Below, piece by piece: positions 1 through 10,187 of a stretch of 64,000 nt of DNA. The stretch comes from Parietichytrium sp. I65-24A (Eukaryota > Sar > Bigyra > Thraustochytrida > Thraustochytriidae). Numbering within the stretch: position 1 is the first letter of the stretch; the number at the start of each line of letters is the position of its first letter. The stretch covers positions 186,001 through 250,000 of the forward strand of contig BLSF01000016.1 of NCBI GenBank assembly GCA_012862575.1. The letters are read 5' to 3'. The notes below the pieces were generated by a model. That model did not search any database. It was not told where the DNA came from and saw only the letters and a program-made list of their open reading frames with translations. The position numbers were made by a program, and so were the translations under genes.

Positions 1-100
1 AGAATTCGCCCTGATGGAGGATTGGGACTTCGAGCCACGGCATGCCACGGCCATGGACAGCACAATTAAGAAGTTGGTTCTGAAAGCTACTAGTACGTAG
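1..100 (+). CDS. 3' end of an unidentified gene (partial)
   Basis: An open frame enters from the window edge (codons in phase from base 2) and ends at TAG 98-100, giving 32 residues that include MEDWDFEPRHATAMD and end in KKLVLKATST. The reading is open from the edge and has a protein-like composition, but it is too short to identify. The next gene starts about 290 bases downstream on the same strand. Confidence 0.45.
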   Translation, partial: EFALMEDWDFEPRHATAMDSTIKKLVLKATST

Positions 101-391
101 CGCAACTCAGGGCAACTGGGCTAGCGACGGGTACACGTACAACGTCTACAATAAATTTGGCTAGCTAAAGTTAGTGTAGTAGAGCACCAGTAGGGTGGCA
201 AAGCCTTAGTCACCCAGTCTGCCAGTCACCTCTCGTCAGTCTCGTTGCGCACGGCAAGGTGCGGGGTGAGCCGTTTCCAGTCAAGGTTGTGTTGCTCTTT
301 TTACTCGGCGCTTCGCAGCGGCAAACTGCCCTTCACGCCATTCACTCTCTATGGCCCGCGCTAGACACCTTTCGTGAGGCGATCAAGCACG

Positions 392-1309
392 ATGAACGAG
401 GATTTGGGGCAAGTCATCAGTGCCGCAATATCTGGGGATGACTCGAAAGACCACATTCCGTTGCTATCAAGTCTATTGCTTGAAAGGTTTGGTGTTGTGG
501 CAAAACCAAACGAAGGCATCAACGCGGCAGACCTTGCCTTACTCTTCTGTCATTGTATTGCCCAGAACAGTGAGCAGAGCACCCATTTTGATCATCTAGA
601 CCACAGCGACCCATCGCCGGGGCAACAGTACCAAGCAAAAACAGAGATTTCTCAAATTGCTTCCATGGATCTGGATGATTTATGTAGCGCAGTCGTTGAC
701 GAAATCGGCCTACTTCGGTCAAGTTTGAGGAATCTAAACGCAAATGCTGCGCACTACATCACTTGCGCCGGAAAACTTGGCGAATTTGGATCTGACGTTC
801 ACCCTTTGGACTCCCACTTGTTCTTCAGCAACCAAACCGCGGAGCAAGGAGGCGGAGTGAAGTCCACCACAGAGAGACTACAACGCCTTTGCGAGCAAGC
901 CAATGAGGAGATAGAATTTTGGCGAGATCTTATTAAAATCACCAAGTCTCGAGCCGCAAAGCTTGGGCCCTCGAAGAGCGAATTTGAATTGGTACAGTTT
1001 CCATCAGACGAGTACATGCAAGGCGTTGAGACAGCCTTGGCTCGGTTCAAAACACCTTTAGAGAACGTCAAAGCGGCGTGGTCCTCTGGAAGGAGTGAAT
1101 TGAAGAAGCAAACCTACTCAAAGTTGATGAGCACTGACTTCAAATCGAGGGCTAGAGACGTGAGCAATACCTTTCGAAAAACCCTAGCACACAGTGAAAC
1201 TCAAGAAGAAATACTTGAGCAGAAGCTCAAACAGGTAGATAAGGGGCTGGTACAGCTTCTGACTAGCACAATAGGAACTGGATCGGAGCTGAACGCCATA
1301 CTACATTAG
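392..1309 (+). CDS. Unrecognised 305-residue helical protein
   Basis: The frame is open from a GTG at 374, but the first ATG is at 392 (MNEDLGQV...), so I start there. The product is acidic and mostly helical, with a heptad-like C-terminal third (QEEILEQKLKQVDKGL). I see no signal peptide, membrane segment or catalytic motif and cannot assign a family. It is followed by another coiled-coil gene of unknown function on the same strand. A structural or adaptor protein is possible, but that is a guess. The sequence looks genuinely coding: one long uninterrupted frame with mixed composition. Confidence 0.65.
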   Translation: MNEDLGQVISAAISGDDSKDHIPLLSSLLLERFGVVAKPNEGINAADLALLFCHCIAQNSEQSTHFDHLDHSDPSPGQQYQAKTEISQIASMDLDDLCSAVVDEIGLLRSSLRNLNANAAHYITCAGKLGEFGSDVHPLDSHLFFSNQTAEQGGGVKSTTERLQRLCEQANEEIEFWRDLIKITKSRAAKLGPSKSEFELVQFPSDEYMQGVETALARFKTPLENVKAAWSSGRSELKKQTYSKLMSTDFKSRARDVSNTFRKTLAHSETQEEILEQKLKQVDKGLVQLLTSTIGTGSELNAILH

Positions 1310-2136
1310 TCATCAACATTATACCAGGACCCCGACTGATCTCAATCATGTTGAGGCCGGGGTCGCTTACCGCGAATGGCATCTCAGGCATTCTCAGGCT
1401 CCTCAGGCACGATTAAGAGTGATTGTAGCGCTCAAACTCAGTTCCAAAGATTTTGTATCGCCGAAAAATAAGAGAACTTTGCGTGGAGCGAAGCCTCAGC
1501 TAAAAAGCAGCGAGATCGTGGATCCTGGCATTGTAGTCAAAATCCGGTCATTTACCGCCCTAGACGTGGGAAGTCACTGGCAAAATGTGGATCATGCTTT
1601 TCTAAATATTGCCAGTACAGTGAGACCACCCGCAACTTTTCGCAGGCTATTATCTTGGGATCTCGGAATTGATTGTCTTTCACGGAGAATATTCAGATTA
1701 GACAGAGAATTGCCGTATTGACCCGGCATCCATTTTTAAGGTCATTGCACTTCGAACTTTAAAAGAACAGTAGACGGTTTTGATCTCTGGGATCAACCAA
1801 GCAGGTATATTTAAATCTTCGTGAGACGTTTTTCGTGACTACGTGACATCATTACTAATACCTATTAGGTAGTGGTAACCCCCGCCATAATTGCAGTTAC
1901 AGTTGAACCTGAACATTCTATTCAATTGATGTCCAGGCACACAAGCGCGGCAAGACACTGTGCGTTATCGCCTCTTGTTGAAACGAGACGAGCAAAGCCG
2001 GTTCGGTAGCGCCCGAAGACCGCAGTGACGAAGTTGTCTGGTGGCTGAGAGAGCGAGACATACCTGGCCAGTTCGAGAGTGGTTGCATATTGGAGGCAGG
2101 GGATTCAGAGGAGAGGGAGAAGTGGAAAAAGACAAG
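1310..2136. other. Intergenic, with a strong hairpin just after the upstream gene
   Basis: No convincing gene. A hairpin lies 18 bases past the preceding stop: GACCCCG (1328-1334) pairs with CGGGGTC (1358-1364) and inside it CTCAA (1341-1345) pairs with TTGAG (1351-1355). It would sit in the 3' UTR. The 100-codon frame at 1419-1721 does not start at ATG and has no recognisable content. Confidence 0.5.
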
Positions 2137-3148
2137 ATGAGTAGCGTCGGGCAGAAGTCTCACCTGCTCTTCCACACAATCAAGGACTTGAGTGAAAATG
2201 CCTCCAAATTCGAGAAGAAACAGGAGCACTTGCGGAAGGCAATTGACATTCAAAAGAATTACCAATTTGTGCAATCTGAAACCCCAAGTCTAAGCTCACA
2301 AGGAGCTCTGTACCCCGAAGTTTTGGTCAAGAGAGAGTATCCTGCAGTCTTGGAAAGTCAGATAAAAGCAAGAATGGAGGCAATTTTGCAGGATATCAGA
2401 AATCAGATCGAGTTCTTGGCCAGTAATGGAGTGGAAGAAAAGGTCCCGACGCGAGAAGAGGTGATGGAGTCAGTTGAGGCAGACAAACAGCTAGAGGAGA
2501 GTGTGAAGGAGCTGTCCGCTGACCTTGCTAGCAAAGATGCGATTATAAATGAGTTGCGGACATCAATTCAAGAGGCGGATGAGAAGGTGATGGACATAGA
2601 GACAGAGATTTTGGTAAGATTGCGTGATCCAAGCTTTTGTATGCTTTTCAAGCTTTACAATGTTATATACTGACAACAGTATTTTGTTTTCAAGGACGCA
2701 AGGCGAAAGCAGCGCTTGCCGTCATTGAATCCGAAGCCATCGTCAATGGCAAACAGCAACGCATTCGAGCTGACCGTGAAAGCAGAGAAGCTCGAGCGCC
2801 AGCTCAAGCTGTTGGAGACGGAATGCGCCTCTCCAGAAATGCAGAACGCAGATCCATCCTCCGCAGCGATGGAAGAGGTAAGTCGCGTTGGTTGACGTAG
2901 TCATTGAACGGTTTGTGTTGCTTTGCTAACAGCGGGGCGAAATGAAGATTGAGGCTGCAATCAAGGAGATCACTCGACGGATTCGGAGCGAAAAACTGGA
3001 AATAGACGACTTGACCTCGCAGCTAGAAGATTTGTTTCCGAGGATGAAGAGCCTCGCGACCTGTTGTGCTCCACTAGCAGAGCGAAATATAGAAATTTCG
3101 GCTATGAACGCGATGGCGCTTCAAGGTGGCTTTCCCGCGACTTTATAG
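2137..3148 (+). CDS. Coiled-coil protein, three exons
   Basis: Three exons join in phase 0: 2137-2613, 2695-2877 and 2933-3148. The introns (2614-2694 and 2878-2932) have GTAAGA/CAAG and GTAAGT/ACAG ends. The result is a 291-residue protein rich in Glu/Lys with coiled-coil segments (about residues 10-40, 120-200 and 215-265). An alternative acceptor at 2679 would add five codons in frame. The longer frame back to 2041 starts at GTG, so the first ATG at 2137 is preferred. Family not recognised. Its stop lies only 43 bases from the stop of the convergent SWIM/RING gene, so the 3' UTRs probably overlap. Confidence 0.7.
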
Positions 3149-3191
3149 GCTCTGCGGGCTTGACGACACAGCTTCAAATATCTGTCGTTCA

Positions 3192-5138
3192 TCATATACC
3201 AAGACCGGAGACCTGTAAGCCAATTCCTTCCCCAGACGAATTCTCGCGCGAATTACGTACCGACTGTGATGGAAGCCTTCTTACCGCAAGTTTTCCAGCT
3301 TGCTTCAGCGCTGCTCGCACGGGGTGCTTCTGAAAGACATCAAGTCTTTCCCTAGTTCGGTCAGAATTATATCCGATGCTGGCTCGATAGCCTTTCGTGC
3401 TTATCGCGTTTCCAGTACTGCAAAGAGAAATTCCTTTAAGTTTTCGAGCGGAGGATCCTATCTCCGTTTCTTGACGCGAATCCAATTCCAATTCTGCGGA
3501 ACATGCAAACGCTAAGGAGCATATTTTTTTGGAAGACCCAACCCCACTCGGTAGCTCTAGTCCACTTCCTGAGAGCTTCGAACCTGCAACTGAGAACTCT
3601 AAATTGTTACTATTTTCAAGACACGCGTTTCCAAGCCTTGATTTTCTGATATCTTGCGCCATTCTCCGTGTTTGCTGTTTTCGTGGCCGAATGTGGCCAG
3701 CCTTCATTTGCTCTTCAACAGGCAACTTTGCAAGCTCCGGACCGCTCGCGTCGGGAGTTAGTCCCGGAAACAGCGCCCGCGAACAAATCGTGCACGGAGT
3801 GTATGCGGACTCGTTTAAGCCTGCTATTTTCTGGGCACAAACTTCATGAACCACACTGCTGCAACAAGGGAGTACTTTTCTTGCTGCTTGGTTCTCCTCA
3901 AATTCTTGATTACAATATGGACAACCTGCACCGCTAGCTACACTGGAGGAAGGTTGTTTCATGTACTTTAAGAGCAGTTCTGGAAGAGTCCTGGCTTGTA
4001 CAGAGACTCTGTGTTTGGAAAAAGGATCGTCAAGACTGAGTAAGAGCTCGTAGTCATTGGCAGTCAGTTCTCTGGTACCAAGGGATTGAATAAAATCCTG
4101 CTCGAATTCAGGTTGACCGGTCTCCGAACTTTTGAGTGGCCTAGCGGAGCGCCAGGCACTATGAGAGTCTGATTTCACCACGAATGGGTGCCTATTTGAT
4201 TTACAACTTGAACCTCCCTGCTCCAAATTATAGCATCTTGAACATAGATTGATATGGCGTGTTGCTGGGCACACCAAACAACGATATCGTTCTCCAACGA
4301 TCGAATTGATTCGGCATGACGTGCAGGCGGTCCCTCGGTGTGTTCTTTGTTTCCGTTGCTCTGCAGCCTCATGAATCTTGACCTGCGTATCTCGTTGCGA
4401 GAGTATCGCAAGTGCTTTCCCACCCCAGTCGACACGGCACAACGGGCACCGCACCTGATTGCCAATCTGAGACTGATGGTCCGCCCATATCTTCATGCAT
4501 TTTACGTGCATAGAGTTGCCACATCCGACGCTGCAATGGGTTAGCGAAGTGTTGATCTCAGCCTCGGCGACCGGGAGATCCTCTTGACAAATTGGGCACA
4601 CGTCACCCTCCTCGACAGGCTTTTGGGCAACGCTATTTGCATTGGGATCGTCCACTGCTTCTCTATCAAACGAAGAATCGCAAATTGCGCTGCCTGGCAG
4701 CACGAGTCCCAGCCTTCTCTCTCCCGTACGCTTACGAAGAAAGTTGGTGCGTGTGTTTGTTGTCACTCTTGCTCTGCTACTTGAAAGACGGGTCTGGCGC
4801 TCTAGTTGAATGCGCAGGATGTCCTCGACCTCCCTCTCTGTCAGTCCTGTTTGCCAGCAGACATGGCTTCCCCTTGGCACGCGCAGGATTCGCAGGAGTA
4901 CAAACACTATATGCTCGCAAGTCCCAAGTTCTTTTGAGGTTGTACAGGAGCACCGGTTCGGGTCGCCCAGCAAAACCTTGTATGTAGACTCACTCTCTTC
5001 TCCCTTCAAAACGTAGCTTGTCGGACCCGAGTTGTTGAGGAGATAGAATTTCCGCGTACCCTCGCCGACTTGCGAGAGGATCGCTTGTACTTCTTCGCCC
5101 GGAACTGACACGAACGGCACCGACCTAGCTAAAGCCAT
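3192..5138 (-). CDS. SWIM-RING-ZZ-RING zinc-finger protein, ZSWIM2-like E3 ubiquitin ligase
   Basis: 648 residues. Order of domains: a SWIM finger (CSCTTSKELGTCEHI, about residues 83-97), a RING finger (CPICQEDL ... CGNSMHVKCMKIW ... CPLC, about 180-240), a ZZ finger (CTSCR ... RCLVCP ... LCSRCY, about 270-320) and a second RING-like cluster (CPYCNQEF ... HEVC ... CTIC, about 405-455). This order is that of ZSWIM2/MEX, which in animals is a ubiquitin ligase that promotes its own degradation. The C-terminal 180 residues are basic, Ser-rich and probably disordered. ATG at 5138. Family-level assignment is strong; the true substrate is unknown. Confidence 0.85.
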   Translation of the reverse strand: MALARSVPFVSVPGEEVQAILSQVGEGTRKFYLLNNSGPTSYVLKGEESESTYKVLLGDPNRCSCTTSKELGTCEHIVFVLLRILRVPRGSHVCWQTGLTEREVEDILRIQLERQTRLSSSRARVTTNTRTNFLRKRTGERRLGLVLPGSAICDSSFDREAVDDPNANSVAQKPVEEGDVCPICQEDLPVAEAEINTSLTHCSVGCGNSMHVKCMKIWADHQSQIGNQVRCPLCRVDWGGKALAILSQRDTQVKIHEAAEQRKQRTHRGTACTSCRINSIVGERYRCLVCPATRHINLCSRCYNLEQGGSSCKSNRHPFVVKSDSHSAWRSARPLKSSETGQPEFEQDFIQSLGTRELTANDYELLLSLDDPFSKHRVSVQARTLPELLLKYMKQPSSSVASGAGCPYCNQEFEENQAARKVLPCCSSVVHEVCAQKIAGLNESAYTPCTICSRALFPGLTPDASGPELAKLPVEEQMKAGHIRPRKQQTRRMAQDIRKSRLGNACLENSNNLEFSVAGSKLSGSGLELPSGVGSSKKICSLAFACSAELELDSRQETEIGSSARKLKGISLCSTGNAISTKGYRASIGYNSDRTRERLDVFQKHPVRAALKQAGKLAVRRLPSQSVRNSRENSSGEGIGLQVSGLGI

Positions 5139-5746
5139 CTTCTGCCTGGCACCTCCTCATCGCGCGCAACCAACACGCCGCGATTGGCTTACAGTGTCCA
5201 CTCTGCAATGTGTTAGCTCGCCCATGATACACCTTACCAAGTTGTCTAATTGCAGTGTCAAGCAACGGATAGGAGGGCCTCGAAAAGTTTCATTTATTGG
5301 CGATGCAAAGCTTTCGTTGCATAGAAAAAGTCACCAATTATTGGCGAGTCAAGAATATTTCTCACCGAACCAAGAGTGTTGCTGACACACTGTGGGCTGA
5401 CACAAGAGATGGCACGAAGGCCATGCGAGACTTATTTAGGAACGGGTCTTGTTAGTCATGTTCTTTCTACTTCAAGAACGATTCGAGAAAAATGTCAGTC
5501 ACTTCCACAGTAGAATCGTGAACGGCAGTAGGAGTAGATGTGCTCAATCAATAATAAGGGTTACTTTCACCGTTCACGAACGTCTACTGCAAGAAAACAA
5601 CACAGATCCTTGAATGAGGATTGATTCGGGCTTCAGGCACCAGTGGTACAGACAGTGAGCAAAACCCGCCAGTGTACATTTGTTTGGAAATTTCAGGAAG
5701 TGATTAGACAAAAGGTATATTCAAATTATTTATATCAGCAACACAT
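5139..5746. other. Intergenic between two minus-strand genes
   Basis: No gene is supported. It contains a perfect 10-bp inverted repeat, TCGTGAACGG at 5516-5525 and CCGTTCACGA at 5570-5579, with a 44-base spacer. It also has a short hairpin, ATGCAA ... TTGCAT, near 5303-5322. Either could be part of the promoter of the SWIM/RING gene or the 3' flank of the kinase gene, which reads toward lower coordinates. Confidence 0.4.
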
Positions 5747-7627
5747 CTATAAATCTAAAAATTCACAGTCAATAAGTTTCCTGGCATGTTCCTCCAGGAC
5801 TGCTTTTGTAAACGGCTTGAAGACAACATCATCAAAGCCGGCTGCAAGCAGCTCTTCCGTGGACCCTCCGTTCCCAGTCGTTGCTATGAAAGGGCAGCTC
5901 CAACCAAGTTTCCTGAGGTTTTTGCACAAAACATCTCCATTCATTTCGCACATGACGATATCTAGGAAACAGATGTCTGGCGTCTTTCTACCACACGTTT
6001 CAGATGATTTTACGTAGCTCATGACGTCGAGTCCATCCGCGAACATGACAATATTAGCCTTCGAAAAGCCTATTTTGACCAGCATCCGTTCAAGTATGAC
6101 CCTATTTGAAGGCTCATCATCAGCACACAAGACTGTCATCTCTTTTATCGATTTTGAAGACGCCTTGAACTCTGCATTAGGTTGTTGCTCTGGAGACTCA
6201 CACTCGGGGTAATCAGGGGATTTCATCGCTTCAATTCCCAGATTTGGCGAGCTGCTCAAACATATTCCGTCCTCTGCTACAGGAGGCTCGGCCTGAGGAC
6301 TGCTACGCAGTTCCAGCCGCATTTCAAACTCGGAAACAACGTCATTCGAGTCCGAGATAATGAAACCCATATTCTGCTGAGATGCAAGGGAGCTGCATAC
6401 ATCTAAATGTTTGCAAGCAAACTTCATACCCCCGCGCTTGGATGCAGCTCGAGGTGGCCAGCCTGGCGATCGGACCACAACAAAGCAGCCGTTGCGGCTG
6501 GTGTTCTCTTCGATTGATACATCAACGACACGCGCAAGGGGTCCGGATTTATGATTACACTGTTGGAGGAGAGCCATTTTGTTTAAAGAAACAGGAGACG
6601 ACGGGGAGTTGAGCGAGTTTGCAAAGCAAGTGTGACAGTCGTTCTGGAACAATCCCTGGACTGCGACGGAGAGCATGTTTTCTAACAACAGTCGCAGTTT
6701 CAGCTTGTCGCCATTCACCATGAATGAGAGCAAATGTTGATTATCGAACGTTCCGGTTGACTGAACTTCTCGGGTTATACGGAGATTGAAGTCCACTCCA
6801 TGTATCTCACCCCGGTACCAATTCACGACGTCTCGCACCATAGCTGCAAGCGATACAACCTCGCACTGCGGTTCTTCCTCGAGAATATCATATTGATCCT
6901 GAACCACTAAGCTGTGCACGCAATCGAGTATGTCCGTGAAAGCCGACTCCAGGGAGCTCAGATGCGAGGAAAGGCACAAGCCTTGGTCCTCGCGGAGGGC
7001 CTCCATTCCATTGCTAAAAACGTGGAGGGGATTGCGCAACGCGTGCCCAAGGGAAATGATCCTCTGCCTCTCCCTCCGCTCGGTCCTCTCGATGCTCTCT
7101 CTGTGCATGTGCAGGAGGTCGACAATCATACCTGCCAGATCCATCAAGTTTTCTTTGTCTTCCACTGTGAACGGGGTTTCCCGCCTTTTATCGCTAATGA
7201 CGCACAAGGTGCCCGCCGCCAGACTCCCTTCATTGTTCAGAACGAGGGGGGCACCGGCATAAAAGCGAATGTTGGGGTGGCCCGCCACCAAATCGTTTTC
7301 CATAAACCTGGGGTCTTTGTCGGCATCGTTCACCACAAAAACTCCGCCGTGAGGGTCTGAGACAACGTAATTACAGAACGCCAAATGCCGAGGTGTTTCC
7401 CTGCAGTCAAGTCCGATGTGAGACTTGAACCACTGTCTCTCGTCATCAACCAAACTGACCAAAGAGATGTTGCAGCTGAACATGCGGCTCGCCAGGAGCG
7501 TGATGCGGTCAAAACTTGGAGATTCTGGTGTATCCAAGATATTGAGCCGCTTCAGGCTCTTTACTCGCTTCTGCTCCAAGGAAGCGTCTAGAGTCGGAAA
7601 GTTTCTCTTGCACACCCCTTCCCCCAT
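5747..7627 (-). CDS. GAF-domain hybrid histidine kinase with receiver domain
   Basis: 626 residues from the first ATG at 7627 (the longer frame starts at GTG). Residues about 25-175 form a GAF domain (FDRITLLASRMF ... SLVDDERQWF ... FYAGAPL). A HisKA-like segment carries the H-box ISLGHALRNPLHVF at about 192-205. The region where an ATPase domain should lie keeps an N-box-like LLLENML but lacks clear G boxes. A receiver domain occupies about 497-620, with the acidic pair in CADDEPSNR, phospho-acceptor Asp about 556 (CFLDIVM), Thr 583/584 and Lys about 604 (VFKPF). It would be a cytosolic phosphorelay sensor. The ligand is unknown, and the weak ATPase region makes autokinase activity uncertain. 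Confidence 0.85.
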   Translation of the reverse strand: MGEGVCKRNFPTLDASLEQKRVKSLKRLNILDTPESPSFDRITLLASRMFSCNISLVSLVDDERQWFKSHIGLDCRETPRHLAFCNYVVSDPHGGVFVVNDADKDPRFMENDLVAGHPNIRFYAGAPLVLNNEGSLAAGTLCVISDKRRETPFTVEDKENLMDLAGMIVDLLHMHRESIERTERRERQRIISLGHALRNPLHVFSNGMEALREDQGLCLSSHLSSLESAFTDILDCVHSLVVQDQYDILEEEPQCEVVSLAAMVRDVVNWYRGEIHGVDFNLRITREVQSTGTFDNQHLLSFMVNGDKLKLRLLLENMLSVAVQGLFQNDCHTCFANSLNSPSSPVSLNKMALLQQCNHKSGPLARVVDVSIEENTSRNGCFVVVRSPGWPPRAASKRGGMKFACKHLDVCSSLASQQNMGFIISDSNDVVSEFEMRLELRSSPQAEPPVAEDGICLSSSPNLGIEAMKSPDYPECESPEQQPNAEFKASSKSIKEMTVLCADDEPSNRVILERMLVKIGFSKANIVMFADGLDVMSYVKSSETCGRKTPDICFLDIVMCEMNGDVLCKNLRKLGWSCPFIATTGNGGSTEELLAAGFDDVVFKPFTKAVLEEHARKLIDCEFLDL

Positions 7628-9175
7628 CCTTCCTTCCTTCCTTCGAAAGTGCACTTAAGTCTCGAGACACTGTGACTTTCCAGTACCCACCAGCCTTGAA
7701 TTGTCGTCGCCTTGTCAACGCGCGCGCGACCGCAAGAGCGCGTTGGCACGTTCCAGCACCACGCACCACGCACCACGCACCGCGGAGAAACACTGCGGGG
7801 GACTGCTCGCAATTCGGGTTTTTCCGTGGTCTTGCATGTAAACTTGTTGACATTATAGACATTGTAGACATTGTAGACATGAATGAACATAAACATAAAC
7901 AAACTCACTTTACCACGTCGCCTTGTCCATTCTGCTTCAATGAACATACTGTACAGGTATGGCATATTGACTGCATATTAGTTGACGATAGACCAGTCTA
8001 TGTCACATAGACTCAACTCGACTGTAAATCCATGTAAATCCCTCACTCACTCTCCTTTTTCTTTCCGCAAACCAATAACCAACTCCAAAACAAGTAAACT
8101 TACGACAGTATTCCGTAATCAGTGCTTCTTATGTTGTTCTCGTACTGACCGTGCTACTGGCCTACACCACCTACACCCTTCCTTCCAACACCTTTACTTT
8201 TTTACCCTGATTCTCATATTAGTAAAAATGGTAACTCTCTATCGCAGTTTCTGGACTGATCGGAGGAGGATTACTAGTCACGGTAAGTACGGTAGGTCTA
8301 GTCTCCCACTCGCGAGGTAGCCCTGATGGAGGGGATAGGCACGATATGGCACGATAACCAGAATTCAGGAGGGGTGTTGTATGATCGTAGTGAAGGGACG
8401 GGTTTCTATCCAACATAGCTTTAAAGGTAGCTTGGGGCAAAAAAGCAGGAGCTTCTGCGAGCTCCACAGTTCTCGAAAAATGACCGAGAGAGTGTGGTGC
8501 GCTAGTCGTCATTCCTCCGAGTCAGCAGACTTCATCAGCGCATTCTTTCACCGTGACTGTCGATGTGACGTTCCTCATTCGTTGGCAGTTGACTTAGACT
8601 GCGCGACAAAAGTGTACTGGTTCACTGGTTCGGTTGCGATCATGCCAGCTAGTAAGCCATGAGCAAGTTCAGCAAGGCAGCAAACAACTTACCGTACTAG
8701 TACTGAGTACTTCATGTTTTTGAGAAAGATTTTTGATTTTTGTGAGACCCCCCGAGCCCTCTCGCGCTTGAGCAAGATTTACAAAACAGTAAAGCTATGT
8801 TTTTAAATGTGACGGTTCGGAATTCGGATCACAGAGGTTAGAATAGATTAAATCAGGAGGTATGAACCGAGTAAGCCTAAATAAGGGCAAAGGTGCTTTG
8901 GCTCGTTTTTCACGTGCTTGAAACCCTCCGTCGAACTTTTCTTTGGCTTCAAATACGTGGTTTCAAGCGATCGAAAAGTTCAAACGATCATCATCATGCG
9001 CGTTTACGACTTGGCTCTTTATTCAAATTGTACAATTTTGAAAAGTTTTTATAAGTTGTTGTTACCGGTGCTGGTTCTTTTTATTTAAGGTGTTTACAGC
9101 GTTTCCCATTAGTATACGCCTATGCAGAAGTGTACAACTTGAGGTTCCGGAATTGACACCCTCTCGTTACTGACC

Positions 9176-9234
9176 AAGTGAAGCCACGAAGTGAGAGCAA
9201 TGTGTGAGCGTAAACAAACCCTATCGGAAGGTGG
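9176..9234 (+). repeat. Dispersed repeat, copy A
   Basis: AAGTGAAGCCACGAAGTG (9176-9193), a 14-base spacer, then a 27-base block (9208-9234) containing AAACAAACCCTATCGG. The same two blocks occur in inverse orientation at 22722-22768 with only a 2-base spacer. The second block includes AAACCCTA, identical to the plant telo-box core, although that function is not shown here. Confidence 0.7.
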
Positions 9235-10015
9235 GGTGGGGGTTACTGACCTTTTCGCCTTTGTCCACTTCAGTCGTCTCCGCCTCTTCTGCTAGTAATT
9301 TTTGTCTGCACAGGTACTAGCTAGTAGTGCCGGTAAAGGATAGTTTTCCACGATTAGTAAATTTTCCGCGCACTTTCTTTTTGATCTCAGATCATTTTTA
9401 ATTAAAGATCAATCAATTTTGCACAGGAAACTAGAGTCCCTGTGTCCACGTATAAAGACTGACGGTTTCGGAATTGGGGAGAGGGGAGCCGGGGGTGTTT
9501 GTTGAGGAGCACGTGGGCGGCGCGGAAGGTTGCAATCTTCGCCACCAGAGCTTGGGGTGCTTGGGGTGCTTAGGTGCTTTGGGCAGGCAGGACCAGGCAA
9601 ACCGAATCGTTAGTAACCACTATGCGGCGTGTAGCGTTGCTGCATGCTATCAGAAAGCATGGGCATTGACTACGAACTAGTCCGCTCTTACGAGTGCCAG
9701 TCTTTACTCGGGAAGAAGCTCCTGTTGTTCCCTGAATCTGCTTAAAGTAAATCCTAATCTATCCCGGACTGAAAACGCTACCGAAAGGTGTAAGGATGCG
9801 AAAGGAAGAAAAGAGGGAAAAATTGACAAGAAAAAGGGAAAAATAAAAAGGAGAAAGAAAAAAGAAAACCTCTCTGTTGGTGGAAATCTCTCTCAAGCAA
9901 AGAGAAGATCCTCGGGCACCACGGCCACGGACAGGCGCGGACAGGCGAGGAGAAGAAGGGAGGCACAGGCACAGCGCAGGGGCGCAAGCATAGTCCAGAT
10001 AGGTAGACAAGCGGG

Positions 10016-10085
10016 CAGGCAACAGGCAACAGGCAACAGGCAACAGGCAACAGGCAACAGGCAACAGGCAACAGGCAACAGGCAG
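10016..10085. repeat. CAGGCAA heptamer minisatellite, ten copies
   Basis: Ten tandem copies of CAGGCAA, the last ending CAGGCAG, about 100 bases before the start codon of the Tudor-ankyrin gene. It is probably in the 5' UTR or core promoter. The minus-strand frames across it read as a repeated ACCLLPV peptide and are not treated as genes. Confidence 0.9.
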
Positions 10086-10187
10086 TGGGACAGGCAGGCG
10101 CGTAGTCTGTCTCTCTGTCTGTCTGTCTGTCTCTCTGGCAGGCAGACTGGGAGGCTGGCTGGCTGGCGACCAGAGGTTTTGGCAAGG

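Larger units (their letters stand above)
7628..10187. other. Long intergenic region, repeats only
   Basis: 2.5 kb with no credible gene; the open frames are short or low-complexity. It holds CACCACG repeats (7757-7782), an ATTGTAGAC repeat (7849-7880), a palindrome-rich GTACTAGTACTGAGTACT motif (8694-8711), one copy of a dispersed repeat (9176-9234), a purine-rich tract (9790-9890), a heptamer minisatellite (10016-10085) and a CTGT/CTCT tract (10110-10135) just before the Tudor-ankyrin gene. The last 200 bases are probably that gene's promoter and 5' UTR. Confidence 0.5.
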
